The notes under the pieces are model-generated. The model saw only the letters and a program-made list of their open reading frames with translations. It searched no databases and was not told the origin of the DNA. Shown here piece after piece: positions 16,692-24,391 of a stretch of DNA of 31,655 bases. How positions within the stretch are numbered: the first letter of the stretch is position 1; each line of letters starts with the position of its first letter. The stretch is from Pelomicrobium sp036803785 (lineage in GTDB: Bacteria > Pseudomonadota > Gammaproteobacteria > Burkholderiales > UBA6910), in assembly GCF_036803785.1 (NCBI RefSeq), contig NZ_DAIRTR010000021.1, positions 1 through 31,655 of the forward strand. Direction: 5' to 3'. The translations under genes were made by a program, and so were the position numbers.

Positions 16692-17375
16692 ATGCGCATC
16701 CTGATCGTCGAGGACGACAAGAGCATCGCCACCAACCTCTACGATTTCCTGGAAGCGCGGGGCCATGCGGTGGACGCCGCGGCCGACGGAATCACCGGCC
16801 TGCACCTCGCCGTTACCCAGGACTTCGACGCCATCCTCTTAGATCTCAGCCTCCCAGGCATGGACGGCGTGACCCTGTGCCGCAAGCTGCGGGAGGAAGC
16901 GGGCAAGGACACGCCGGTGCTCATGCTCACCGCGCGCGACACCCTGGAAGACAAGCTGGAGGGCTTCCAGCACGGTGCCGACGACTACCTGGTGAAGCCA
17001 TTTTCCCTGCGAGAAGTGGAGGCGCGGCTCACCGCCCTTTATCGACGCCACACCGGCCGCGTTGCCCGGCGGGAGTTCCGGGTGGGCGAGCTGAGCTTCG
17101 ATCCCCGCACCCTCTCCATCCGCTTCGGCGGCAAGCCGGTAAAGCTCCCGCCCAAGGCGATCCGGCTGCTCGAGCTGCTCATGTCCCAGCCGGACCGGGT
17201 GTTTTCCCGGGCTGAGCTGGAAACCGCGCTATGGGGCGAGCCGCAAGAATCGAGCGATACGCTGCGCTCCCAGATGTATGTGCTGCGGCGCTCCCTTGCC
17301 GCCGTCGGCGGCTACGATCCGATCGAAACCGTGCACGGGATCGGCTATCGCCTGTCCTCCACCCATGAGCGCTAA
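16692..17375 (+). CDS. OmpR-family response regulator
   Basis: 227 aa. Receiver domain with acidic pair D8/D9, phospho-acceptor D51 (LLDLSLPGMDG), T80 and K102. C-terminal winged-helix DNA-binding domain from about residue 125 to 222, with the usual LPPKAIRLLELLM and TVHGIGYRL. The start ATG is 28 bp after bpt. It overlaps the histidine kinase start by 11 bp, so the pair is cotranslated. The closest general type is PmrA/QseB/TctD-like. The sugar-transfer genes downstream make a lipid A or envelope stress role plausible. Confidence 0.94.
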   Translation: MRILIVEDDKSIATNLYDFLEARGHAVDAAADGITGLHLAVTQDFDAILLDLSLPGMDGVTLCRKLREEAGKDTPVLMLTARDTLEDKLEGFQHGADDYLVKPFSLREVEARLTALYRRHTGRVARREFRVGELSFDPRTLSIRFGGKPVKLPPKAIRLLELLMSQPDRVFSRAELETALWGEPQESSDTLRSQMYVLRRSLAAVGGYDPIETVHGIGYRLSSTHER

Positions 17376-18669
17376 GCTCGGCTTCCGCACCCGCACCGCG
17401 CTCGCCATCGCCGCTTTCAGCCTGCTCCTGCTGGTCGCCCAGTCGGTGGCGGTGGTTATCCTCACCTACGAGCAGGAAGACAATCTGGTCAACCAGATCC
17501 TGGAAGACGAGCTGCACCGGCTCGAAGAACAGCTGCGGCACGGGCAAGTGCCACAGCTGCCGGCGAGCGAGCGCTTCCACGGCTATTTCGCCCGTACCCC
17601 TGCGGAGCGATTGCAGGTCCCCGCCGCCCTTCGCGACCTGCCCCCCGGGGCCGTGGAAATCCAGCGCGACGGGCGCGTGCTGCACTTTGCCGTGCGGCGC
17701 ATAGGAGAGGCCACCCTGTATCTTGTCTACGATGCGACGCTACATGAAGCGCGGGTGCGGGAATTCAGCCATCTGATGGTGCTGGCGGTGCTCACCATGG
17801 CGGTGGTCGCGGCCTTGCTGGGCTACGGGGTGGCCGGGCTCCTCGTGCGTCAGGTGACCGATCTCGCGCACCGGGTGGCGCAGTTGCGTCCGGAGGACAA
17901 CACCCTGCCGGCAGCCGCCGATTACTTGGACGAGGAGGTCGCGAGCCTCGCTCGGGCAATCAGCGACTACCATCGCCGGGCGGCCGAATTGATCCGTCGC
18001 GAAAAGGAGTTCACCGCCAACGTGAGCCACGAGCTGCGCACGCCCCTCACTGCCATCAAGACCGGCTGCGAGCTACTGGCCCAGGATCCCGGCCTCTCCA
18101 CGAAGGCCCGCGCCCGAGTCGACGCGCTGGCCAGCGCCGCGGCCCGCATGGAGGAGTCGATCCGCGCCCTGCTGTTCCTCGCCCGGGAAAACGCGCTCCG
18201 CGAGCAGGAAACGGTCAACCTGCGCGAAGCGGTGCAGGAGGTGTTGAGCTCGTTGAAGGAAGCGCTGCAGGCACGCCCGCAGGTACAGGTGGAAATCGAC
18301 ATCGACGCGAGCGCCACGGTGCAGACCAACCGCACTGCCTTGGAGCTCGCGGTCACCAATTTGTTGAAGAATGCCATCGCCCATACACTGCACGGGCACG
18401 TCCGGCTGCACTACGACGCTCCTGTGTTGGAAGTGAGCGACACCGGCAGCGGCATCGCCGAGCACGATCTGCCGCGCATCTTCGAGCGCTTCTACCGCGG
18501 CACCAACGCCGTCGGCGGCGAACACACGGGCCTCGGGCTGGCCATCGTGCGCTCCATCGCCGAGCAGCTCGGCTGGCGCATCGATGTGCACAGCCGGCTA
18601 GGCGAAGGCACCTGCTTCCGCATCCGGTTCCCGAGCACCTCTTGCCCCCTTCCGGCGGCGCCCTCCTGA
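17365..18669 (+). CDS. Sensor histidine kinase
   Basis: 434 aa with membrane helices at about residues 12-34 and 136-160 flanking a periplasmic loop of about 100 residues, then a HAMP-like linker. The H-box is FTANVSHELRTPLTAI (H222), the N-box NLLKNAIAH, and the G boxes DTGSGI and HTGLGLAIV. It pairs with the response regulator it overlaps by 11 bp. The sensed signal is unknown. The periplasmic domain is short and lacks obvious Cys or metal motifs. Confidence 0.94.
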   Translation: MSAKLGFRTRTALAIAAFSLLLLVAQSVAVVILTYEQEDNLVNQILEDELHRLEEQLRHGQVPQLPASERFHGYFARTPAERLQVPAALRDLPPGAVEIQRDGRVLHFAVRRIGEATLYLVYDATLHEARVREFSHLMVLAVLTMAVVAALLGYGVAGLLVRQVTDLAHRVAQLRPEDNTLPAAADYLDEEVASLARAISDYHRRAAELIRREKEFTANVSHELRTPLTAIKTGCELLAQDPGLSTKARARVDALASAAARMEESIRALLFLARENALREQETVNLREAVQEVLSSLKEALQARPQVQVEIDIDASATVQTNRTALELAVTNLLKNAIAHTLHGHVRLHYDAPVLEVSDTGSGIAEHDLPRIFERFYRGTNAVGGEHTGLGLAIVRSIAEQLGWRIDVHSRLGEGTCFRIRFPSTSCPLPAAPS

Positions 18670-18705
18670 GCCAGGTCGCGTACGAGCCCGCCCGGGCGTC
18701 GAGCC

Positions 18706-18722
18706 CGCGCCTTCCAGGCGCG
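18706..18722 (+). terminator. Hairpin terminator after the histidine kinase
   Basis: A perfect 7-bp stem, CGCGCCT / AGGCGCG, with a 3-base loop, followed by CTTT, 36 bp after the kinase stop. It probably separates the two-component operon from the glycosyltransferase operon. Confidence 0.45.
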
Positions 18723-18813
18723 CTTTCACAAATTCCTCACATGTCCTCGACGTCGTCTCGATGGTACATGGGCTAGCATCCCCGCGATTGCTAACCCATT
18801 CCATGAGCCGGCG

Positions 18814-19605
18814 ATGGAGCTTCGCGAGGTCATCAAGATCGAAACGTTGTCAGGCGCTTTTGTGGCCTGCGGCTCGAAGATCGCCGCCCTTTCTGTGGTC
18901 ATTCCCCTGCACGACGAGGAAGCAAGCCTCCCTCGGCTCGTGGGCGAATTGGCGTCGGCACGCGCGGCGCTCCCCCCCTCGGAGGTGATTTTCGTCGACG
19001 ACGGAAGCAGCGACGGTACCGCGCGCGAGCTGCGTAGGCTCGCCATCGGGCGGCCGTGGCTGCGCTATGTGCGCCACCGCCGCAACTGTGGCCAGAGCGC
19101 CGCCATACGCACGGGCGTTCGGGCAGCTCGCCACCCGTGGATCGCCACTCTGGACGGCGACGGGCAGAACGATCCCGCGGATATCGCCAAGCTGATCGCG
19201 GCGCTGTCCAACCATCCGGCGCCCGAGCGGGTACAGCTAGTAGCCGGCCAGCGCCTGCGTCGGGAGGACCCCTGGGTGCGCAGGCTGTCTTCCCGCATCG
19301 CCAACGCGGTGCGCAGCCGCCTACTGGGGGACGGTGCGGCCGACACTGGGTGCGGGTTGAAGTTGATCCGGCGTGAGGCTTTCCTGGAACTGCCCTACTT
19401 CGACCACATGCACCGTTTCTTGCCGGCGCTCATCCAGCGCCAGGGGGGTGAAATCCTGCTCGTGCCGGTGAGCCACCGCCCGCGGCTTGCAGGCCGCTCC
19501 CACTATGGCATTGGCAATCGTCTATGGGTCGGAATCGTCGATCTCATGGGCGTGCTGTGGCTGAAACGCCGCTATTGCCGGGCCGAGATCGAGGAAGGCC
19601 ATTGA
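18814..19605 (+). CDS. GT2-family glycosyltransferase (polyprenyl-phosphate sugar synthase-like)
   Basis: 263 aa, GT-A fold. VVIPLHDEEASL starts the nucleotide-binding domain, VDDGSSDGT and LDGDGQNDP are the acidic sugar-nucleotide motifs, and GRSHYGIGNRLWVG is the C-terminal motif of DPM1/ArnC-like enzymes. Unlike ArnC it lacks the pair of C-terminal membrane helices and has only one short hydrophobic stretch. It probably loads a sugar on undecaprenyl phosphate. The start has no clear Shine-Dalgarno sequence. The LAB_N gene begins 1 bp after its stop, so the three genes that follow form an operon. Confidence 0.88.
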   Translation: MELREVIKIETLSGAFVACGSKIAALSVVIPLHDEEASLPRLVGELASARAALPPSEVIFVDDGSSDGTARELRRLAIGRPWLRYVRHRRNCGQSAAIRTGVRAARHPWIATLDGDGQNDPADIAKLIAALSNHPAPERVQLVAGQRLRREDPWVRRLSSRIANAVRSRLLGDGAADTGCGLKLIRREAFLELPYFDHMHRFLPALIQRQGGEILLVPVSHRPRLAGRSHYGIGNRLWVGIVDLMGVLWLKRRYCRAEIEEGH

Positions 19606-19606
19606 G

Positions 19607-19903
19607 ATGAGCCCGGAGCTGTTCTGGTTGGGGCTGGGCTTTGTCGGCCAATGCCTCTTTTCCTTGCGCTTCCTGGTCCAATGGTGGGCCAGCGAGCGGC
19701 GCGGGGAAAGCGTCGTGCCCCCCGCTTTCTGGTACTTCAGCCTCGCTGGCGGTGCGGTGTTGCTCGGCTACGCCATCTACCGGGCCGACCCGGTTTTCAT
19801 CGTAGGGCAATTGGCCGGGCTCGCAATCTACGCCCGCAACCTTCACCTGATTTTGAGCGCCCGCGCCACAGCAGCCGGCAATGAGCAGCGCGGGCCGGCA
19901 TGA
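19607..19903 (+). CDS. Small LAB_N-domain (lipid-A-disaccharide synthase N-terminal-like) membrane protein
   Basis: 98 aa with three hydrophobic segments. The sequence GFVGQCLFSLRFLVQWWASE is the LAB_N hallmark, followed by VPPAFWYFSLAGG and VGQLAGLAIYARNL. The domain is named for its presence before LpxB in some bacteria and also occurs as a free small protein next to GT2 and ArnT-like genes. The role is not established; a part in handling or flipping the lipid-linked sugar, like ArnE/ArnF, is inferred from context. The end overlaps the next gene as ATGA. Confidence 0.85.
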   Translation: MSPELFWLGLGFVGQCLFSLRFLVQWWASERRGESVVPPAFWYFSLAGGAVLLGYAIYRADPVFIVGQLAGLAIYARNLHLILSARATAAGNEQRGPA

Positions 19904-21528
19904 GACGCTTCAAGCCCGCCGCCGTCGCCTTCGTTCTTGCGCTGTGGCTCCTGCCGCTCTTCGTGACGCTGGAGTTCCGGCCCATCCTTCCCGTGGATGA
20001 AACCCGGGTAGTCAGTGTCGCCTGGGAAATGTGGAACCGGGGCGATTTCCTGGTCCCCTCTCTGAACGGCGTACCCTACGCCGACAAACCGCCGCTGCTG
20101 TTCTGGATCATCCATCTCGGCTGGGCGCTGACCGGTGTCAACGCCTGGTGGCCCAGGCTGGTGCCCGCCCTGTTCGCCCTCGCCTGCCTTTACCTCACCC
20201 ATCGCCTGGGGCGGCGCCTGTGGCCACAAATGCCCGAGGCGGCCGGTGCCGCAACCCTGGTGCTGCTGGGAACGACCTTCTGGTCGGCATTTTCCACTGG
20301 CCTGGTCTACGACACGACACTCTCTTTCTTCGTGCTGTGCGGCGCGCTGGGGCTTTTGCATGCCTGGCAGGGAAGGCGCTGGCAGGGCTTTGCCTTGTTC
20401 GGGGTGTCGGCCGGCCTGGGCATCCTGGCCAAAGGCCCAGTCGCCCTGCTGCACCTGGGCCTGCCCGCCCTGACCGCCCCCTGGTGGATGCAGGAAAATC
20501 GCCCCCCGTGGAGCCGCTGGTATCTGGGCCTCGCCGCAGCCACTCTCCTCGGGCTTGTCCTCGCCGCCGCATGGGCCCTGCCCGCCGCCCGCGCCGGGGG
20601 CGAAGCCTACGCGCAACAAATTCTCTGGCATCAGACGGCAGACCGCATGGTGTCCGCCTTCGCCCACCGCCGCCCGTTCTGGTGGTACCTGCCTTTGCTG
20701 CCCCTGCTGCTCTTCCCCTGGATCGCCTGGCCGCCCCTCTGGCGTTCGCTGCGCTCCCTGATCGTGTCCCCCGACAGTGGAATCCGCTTAACCCTGATAT
20801 GGAGTGGCTTGGGGCTCGTCGCCTTTTCCCTCCTGAGCGGCAAGCAGGCCCACTATCTCTTGCCGCTGCTGCCGCCCTTCGCTTTGCTGGCGGGGCGCGG
20901 GCTTGCCCAAAACCCCGCCATCCGCCCGAGCGACGTCTTGCTACCCGCCGCCGGCCTGGTGCTCCTCGGAGGGCTCTTTTCCCTCACCCCGTTTCTCGGA
21001 GCGCGCCTGCACCTGCCTTCGTGGACTGAGGAGCTTCCTGTGGTCACAGGCCTCACCATCGCCGGCGCCGGCCTCGCCCTAGCAGTGCTCAAATTCTCCC
21101 ACTCGAGCTTGGAAACGGCGAAGCTCGCCCTGGCATCGGTCTTCACTGTCGCCACCTTTCAGGCGGGGCTGTCCCTGCCCGTGTGGGGCGCTTACGATCT
21201 AGGTCCCATCAGCGCCCGTCTAAAGGTCCTCGAGGACGACGGCGCGCCTCTTGCTCACGTGGGCAAATATCACGGCCAGTTCCAGTTCCTGGGACGGCTG
21301 GAGCATCCCTTGGAAGTCATCGAGCCCCGGGACCTGTCCCCCTGGCTCGCCCGGCATCCGTCAGGTCGGGCCATCGTCTATCTTCCTCCGGGCGACCCCC
21401 TACTCGACGAGGCGGAGTTCCTGCAACCTTTCCGCAGCCGGTTCGTGGCCATCGTGGGAGCCCGTGCCGTCGCGCGCCTTGCAGCAGGGCACCCGACCGG
21501 TATGCCGACGAGCGAGGCGGAGCCGTGA
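19900..21528 (+). CDS. ArnT-like (GT39/GT83) polytopic glycosyltransferase
   Basis: 542 aa with about 11-12 membrane helices. The first periplasmic loop has PVDETRVVSVAWEMW, with the Asp-Glu pair expected of ArnT/PMT enzymes, and YADKPPLLFWI follows. A soluble C-terminal part begins at about residue 440. It would transfer a sugar from undecaprenyl phosphate to lipid A or another envelope acceptor. It is coupled to the LAB_N gene by ATGA. The sugar cannot be read from the sequence; arnA/arnB-type enzymes are absent here, so aminoarabinose should not be assumed. Confidence 0.87.
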   Translation: MRRFKPAAVAFVLALWLLPLFVTLEFRPILPVDETRVVSVAWEMWNRGDFLVPSLNGVPYADKPPLLFWIIHLGWALTGVNAWWPRLVPALFALACLYLTHRLGRRLWPQMPEAAGAATLVLLGTTFWSAFSTGLVYDTTLSFFVLCGALGLLHAWQGRRWQGFALFGVSAGLGILAKGPVALLHLGLPALTAPWWMQENRPPWSRWYLGLAAATLLGLVLAAAWALPAARAGGEAYAQQILWHQTADRMVSAFAHRRPFWWYLPLLPLLLFPWIAWPPLWRSLRSLIVSPDSGIRLTLIWSGLGLVAFSLLSGKQAHYLLPLLPPFALLAGRGLAQNPAIRPSDVLLPAAGLVLLGGLFSLTPFLGARLHLPSWTEELPVVTGLTIAGAGLALAVLKFSHSSLETAKLALASVFTVATFQAGLSLPVWGAYDLGPISARLKVLEDDGAPLAHVGKYHGQFQFLGRLEHPLEVIEPRDLSPWLARHPSGRAIVYLPPGDPLLDEAEFLQPFRSRFVAIVGARAVARLAAGHPTGMPTSEAEP

Positions 21529-21693
21529 CGGGCGCCCAAGAGGACCCGTTCTGCAGACTGGCACAGCCACATTTTTCGGCGCTGCGGGCGAGCCGGCTGC
21601 AGTTACGCCGGGCGTGCTACCCAAGGGCGTTCGCGCTTTGATCTGCCCGGGCTGGAACGGCGGCATCGACCCGAGTTTCGCACCATCGGGACG

Positions 21694-21806
21694 CGAAACG
21701 AGGCTCAGAAGCGACTACTCTGCGACGAGCTCGCGGTCCGCTTCGGCCATCGGCTGGCTAGGCTTGGCCTTTGGGGTCTTGCCTTCAAGCTTGGCACCGA
21801 TGAGCT
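21694..21806 (+). pseudogene. Remnant of a UDP-glucose 6-dehydrogenase (ugd) gene
   Basis: Translation on the plus strand in the frame starting at 21694 gives RNEAQKRLLCDELAVRFG, then after five residues LGLWGLAFKLGTDELHEAP. The second stretch matches the UDP-glucose/GDP-mannose dehydrogenase signature LWGLAFKPNTDDMREAP at most positions, and the first matches the preceding QK-x-L helix. The match stops after EAP and no catalytic Cys or NAD-binding region is present, so this is a decayed piece. Ugd makes UDP-glucuronate, a precursor used with ArnT pathways, which fits the neighbouring genes. Confidence 0.6.
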
Positions 21807-22001
21807 GCACGAAGCCCCCGCGGCAGCTTCGAACCCCGAACGCTCGCGCAGGCAAGCTCCTTTCGAATGCGCTGAGATCGTCTGTGCGGCCCTTGAGGGG
21901 TTGCTGAGGCCAGGACCCACTCGCCTGCTTTCGCTTTTCTGCGAAGGCACCTTCATCGCCGTGAGCAGCGCTCGACGCAGGTAGGCCACCGCCCTGCGCC
22001 C

Positions 22002-22031
22002 CTGACGCCTTGCCCGCCGAGCGGCTACAAT
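22002..22031 (+). promoter_or_regulatory. pyrD promoter, possibly leaderless
   Basis: A -35-like CTGACG (22002-22007, 4 of 6), an 18-bp spacer, and -10 TACAAT (22026-22031, 5 of 6). The pyrD ATG begins 7 bases after the -10, where transcription would be expected to start, and no Shine-Dalgarno sequence lies between. Confidence 0.5.
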
Positions 22032-22037
22032 CGGCCC

Positions 22038-23060
22038 ATGCTCTACTCGTTGCTGCGCCCAGCGCTGTTCGCGCTGGAGCCGGAGACTGCCCACGCCCTC
22101 AGCCTGACCCTTCTGGACGCCGCCCACGCCCTTCGGATCGACCGGCTCGCCTTCCACCCGCCCGCCGGCCGGCCGGTGCAGGCGATGGGGCTCACCTTCC
22201 CCAATCCGGTGGGGCTCGCCGCCGGCTTCGACAAGAACGGTGCCCACGTGGATGCCCTAGGCAGCCTGGGCTTCGGCTTCATCGAAGTGGGCACGGTGAC
22301 ACCGCGCCCCCAGCCGGGCAATCCCCGTCCCCGGCTGTTTCGCCTTCCGGAAGCCCAGGCCATCATCAACCGCATGGGCTTCAACAACGCGGGCATCGAC
22401 ACGGCGCTTGCCAACCTGGCCCGCGCCCGCTATCGGGGCGTCCTGGGGATCAACATCGGCAAGAACTTCGACACGCCCCTCGCGCGGGCGGCGGAAGATT
22501 ATGCGACCTGCCTGCGCAAGGCCTACCCGCGGGCCGACTACGTGGCGATCAACCTTTCTTCCCCCAACACGGCCGGACTGCGGGACCTGCAAGCCGAAGA
22601 GGCCCTGGACGCCCTGCTGGTCGAGCTCGCCGCCGAACGGGAGCGGCTCTCAGACGCCCACGGCCGGCGGGTGCCCCTGGCGGTGAAGATCGCCCCGGAC
22701 CTGGACGCCCCCGGGATCCAGGCAATCGCCCGCTTGCTCCTCAAGCATGGGATCGACGCCGTGATCGCCACCAACACCACGGTGGCCCGCCCTCAACTGA
22801 ACGGGCATCCCCTCGCGCGGGAAGCCGGGGGCCTTTCCGGAGCGCCGCTGCGCCCCGCCGCCACCCGGGTCGTGCGCCTGCTTGCGGCCACCCTGGCCGG
22901 GGCGCTCCCCATCATTGCCGTAGGCGGCATCCTCTGCGGGGCCGATGCACGGGAAAAACTGCAAGCCGGTGCCACCCTAGTGCAGGTGTACACGGGGCTC
23001 GTGTACCGGGGCCCAGGGCTTGTCGCCGAACTCCTCCGCGCCACGGCGGCGGCACCTTGA
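22038..23060 (+). CDS. pyrD: Dihydroorotate dehydrogenase (quinone), class 2
   Basis: 340 aa, with the amphipathic N-terminal membrane-binding segment of class 2 enzymes (MLYSLLRPALFALEPETAH). FMN-binding barrel motifs are GLAAGFDKNG, NRMGFNNAG, GINIGKN, the catalytic-Ser loop NLSSPNT, and VGGI near the end. It oxidises dihydroorotate to orotate with quinone as acceptor in pyrimidine synthesis. Full length. The start is fixed by the N-terminal motif even though no Shine-Dalgarno sequence is present. Confidence 0.97.
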   Translation: MLYSLLRPALFALEPETAHALSLTLLDAAHALRIDRLAFHPPAGRPVQAMGLTFPNPVGLAAGFDKNGAHVDALGSLGFGFIEVGTVTPRPQPGNPRPRLFRLPEAQAIINRMGFNNAGIDTALANLARARYRGVLGINIGKNFDTPLARAAEDYATCLRKAYPRADYVAINLSSPNTAGLRDLQAEEALDALLVELAAERERLSDAHGRRVPLAVKIAPDLDAPGIQAIARLLLKHGIDAVIATNTTVARPQLNGHPLAREAGGLSGAPLRPAATRVVRLLAATLAGALPIIAVGGILCGADAREKLQAGATLVQVYTGLVYRGPGLVAELLRATAAAP

Positions 23061-23160
23061 CCTCGAAACGGCCAGGCGAACCTTCGTTCCTCCGTCCCCG
23101 GGAGCAGCCCTCGCGGCTTGGGTGGCGGGCGCTGCCCACGGGAATTCCTTTTCATCAATG

Positions 23161-23193
23161 AGGTTGTCTGCAGACAAGCTCTGCGACGATAAT
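23161..23193 (+). promoter_or_regulatory. rnf promoter overlapping a palindromic operator
   Basis: TTGTCT (23164-23169, 4 of 6), an 18-bp spacer, and GATAAT (23188-23193, 5 of 6), about 55 bp before rnfA. The -35 lies inside TTGTCTGCAGACAA (23164-23177), a perfect 14-bp palindrome that extends to 20 bp (23161-23180) with one mismatched pair. Such a site would let a dimeric regulator block RNA polymerase. The regulator is not known. Confidence 0.55.
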
Positions 23194-23247
23194 TACAAAT
23201 TCCGTTCACGCTGCAGCCCGCTCCCCTACACCGAACCTTCTCGTGCC

Positions 23248-23823
23248 ATGGAAGGCTATCTGCTGATCCTGGTGAGTACGGTGCTCGTGAACAACATCGT
23301 GCTCGCAAAAGTCTTGGGCCTGTGCCCTTTCATGGGCGTCTCCAGGAAGCTGGAAACCGCCATGGGCATGGGGCTCGCCACCGCCTTCGTGCTGACCCTG
23401 GCCTCCGGAGCGAGCTATCTCATTCACCGCTATCTCCTGGGGACGGAGCTTTTCTACCTCCGCACCCTCTCCTTCATCGTGGTGATCGCCGGCGTGGTGC
23501 AATTCACCGAGATGTTCGTGCGCAAAACGAGCCCCTTGCTGTACCAGGTGCTGGGCATTTATCTCCCCCTCATCACCACCAACTGCGCCGTGCTGGGCAT
23601 TCCCCTGCTCAACGTCCAGGCCGGTCACGATTTCGTCGAATCCCTGTTCTTCGGCCTGGGCGGCGCCCTGGGTTTTTCCCTGGTGCTGGTGCTGTTCGCC
23701 GCCATGCGGGAGCGGCTGGAGGCGGCAGACGTGCCCGCACCCTTCCGGGGTTCTCCCATCGCCCTGGTCACCGCCGGACTCATGAGCCTAGCGTTCATGG
23801 GATTTTCCGGGTTGGTCAAGTGA
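23248..23823 (+). CDS. rnfA: Rnf complex membrane subunit RnfA (RsxA)
   Basis: 191 aa with six membrane helices. NNIVLAKVLGLCPFMGVS and YLPLITTNCAVLG carry the two conserved half-channel Cys-containing motifs (GLCPF and TNCAVLG) of RnfA/NqrE, where RnfA and RnfE jointly hold an iron-sulfur centre. Part of the Rnf ferredoxin:NAD oxidoreductase, which couples electron flow to ion transport. The start ATG at 23248 is fixed by homology; the open frame upstream has no domain. Confidence 0.97.
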   Translation: MEGYLLILVSTVLVNNIVLAKVLGLCPFMGVSRKLETAMGMGLATAFVLTLASGASYLIHRYLLGTELFYLRTLSFIVVIAGVVQFTEMFVRKTSPLLYQVLGIYLPLITTNCAVLGIPLLNVQAGHDFVESLFFGLGGALGFSLVLVLFAAMRERLEAADVPAPFRGSPIALVTAGLMSLAFMGFSGLVK

Positions 23824-23839
23824 GGACGGCGACCGAGCG

Positions 23840-24391
23840 ATGCTGAACGCGCTGCTCGTCATGGGAGGCCTAGCCGTGGTCCTGGGCGCCGTTTTGGGCT
23901 TCGCTGCCCAGCGGTTGCGGGTCGAAGGCCACCCCCTGGTGGAGAAAATCGACGCCCTCCTGCCCCAGACCCAGTGCGGGCAGTGTGGCTATCCCGGCTG
24001 CCGACCCTACGCCCAGGCGATCGCCGAGGGTCGGGCGGACATCAACCAGTGTCCGCCGGGGGGCGAGGAAGGGATTCGTCAGCTGGCGGAGCTGCTGGGG
24101 GTCGAGCCCAAGCCCTTAAACCCGGAGCACGGCCAGACAAAGCCCAAGGCGGTGGCCCTGATCGACGAAGGTCTGTGCATCGGCTGCACTCTGTGCCTTC
24201 AGGCCTGCCCGGTGGATGCCATCGTGGGGGCCGCCAAACAGATGCACACAGTGATCGCCGCCGAGTGTACCGGCTGCGAACTGTGTCTGCCCCCGTGCCC
24301 GGTGGATTGCATCGCCATGGTGCCGCTCGCGGAGCGCATCGAGACATGGAAGTGGAAGCCTCCCCTGTCTTCCCTCAAGCCCGCGGCGTGA
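23840..24391 (+). CDS. rnfB: Rnf complex iron-sulfur subunit RnfB
   Basis: 183 aa with an N-terminal membrane helix (about residues 5-24). A CGQCGYPGC motif with a downstream Cys (NQCPPGG) forms the first [4Fe-4S] site, and two ferredoxin motifs, CIGCTLCLQACP and CTGCELCLPPCP, follow. It takes electrons from or gives them to ferredoxin. It starts 16 bp after rnfA. Its stop overlaps a GTG that is the likely start of rnfC. Confidence 0.97.
   Translation: MLNALLVMGGLAVVLGAVLGFAAQRLRVEGHPLVEKIDALLPQTQCGQCGYPGCRPYAQAIAEGRADINQCPPGGEEGIRQLAELLGVEPKPLNPEHGQTKPKAVALIDEGLCIGCTLCLQACPVDAIVGAAKQMHTVIAAECTGCELCLPPCPVDCIAMVPLAERIETWKWKPPLSSLKPAA

Larger units (their letters stand above)
21529..22037 (+). 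other. 509-bp stretch without an intact gene before pyrD
   Basis: No intact gene is seen on either strand. The frame that continues from the ArnT-like gene stays open from 21529 to a TAG at 21982-21984 but has no ATG start. It contains a recognisable UDP-glucose dehydrogenase fragment, annotated separately. The last 40 bp hold the pyrD promoter. Confidence 0.6.

Noticed and set aside
18725..18779. Promoter before the GT2 gene (TTCACA, TAGCAT)
   Set aside because: The hexamers are much too far apart for one promoter and no -35 with the right spacing was found, so none was called.
21637..21650. TTGATCTGCCCGGG as an FNR box
   Set aside because: Only the left half-site matches; the right half lacks ATCAA.
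21705..22247. 180-codon minus-strand ORF across the gap before pyrD
   Set aside because: Overlaps the start of pyrD in antisense; Ser/Arg-rich with no domain. The plus-strand ugd remnant explains the sequence better.
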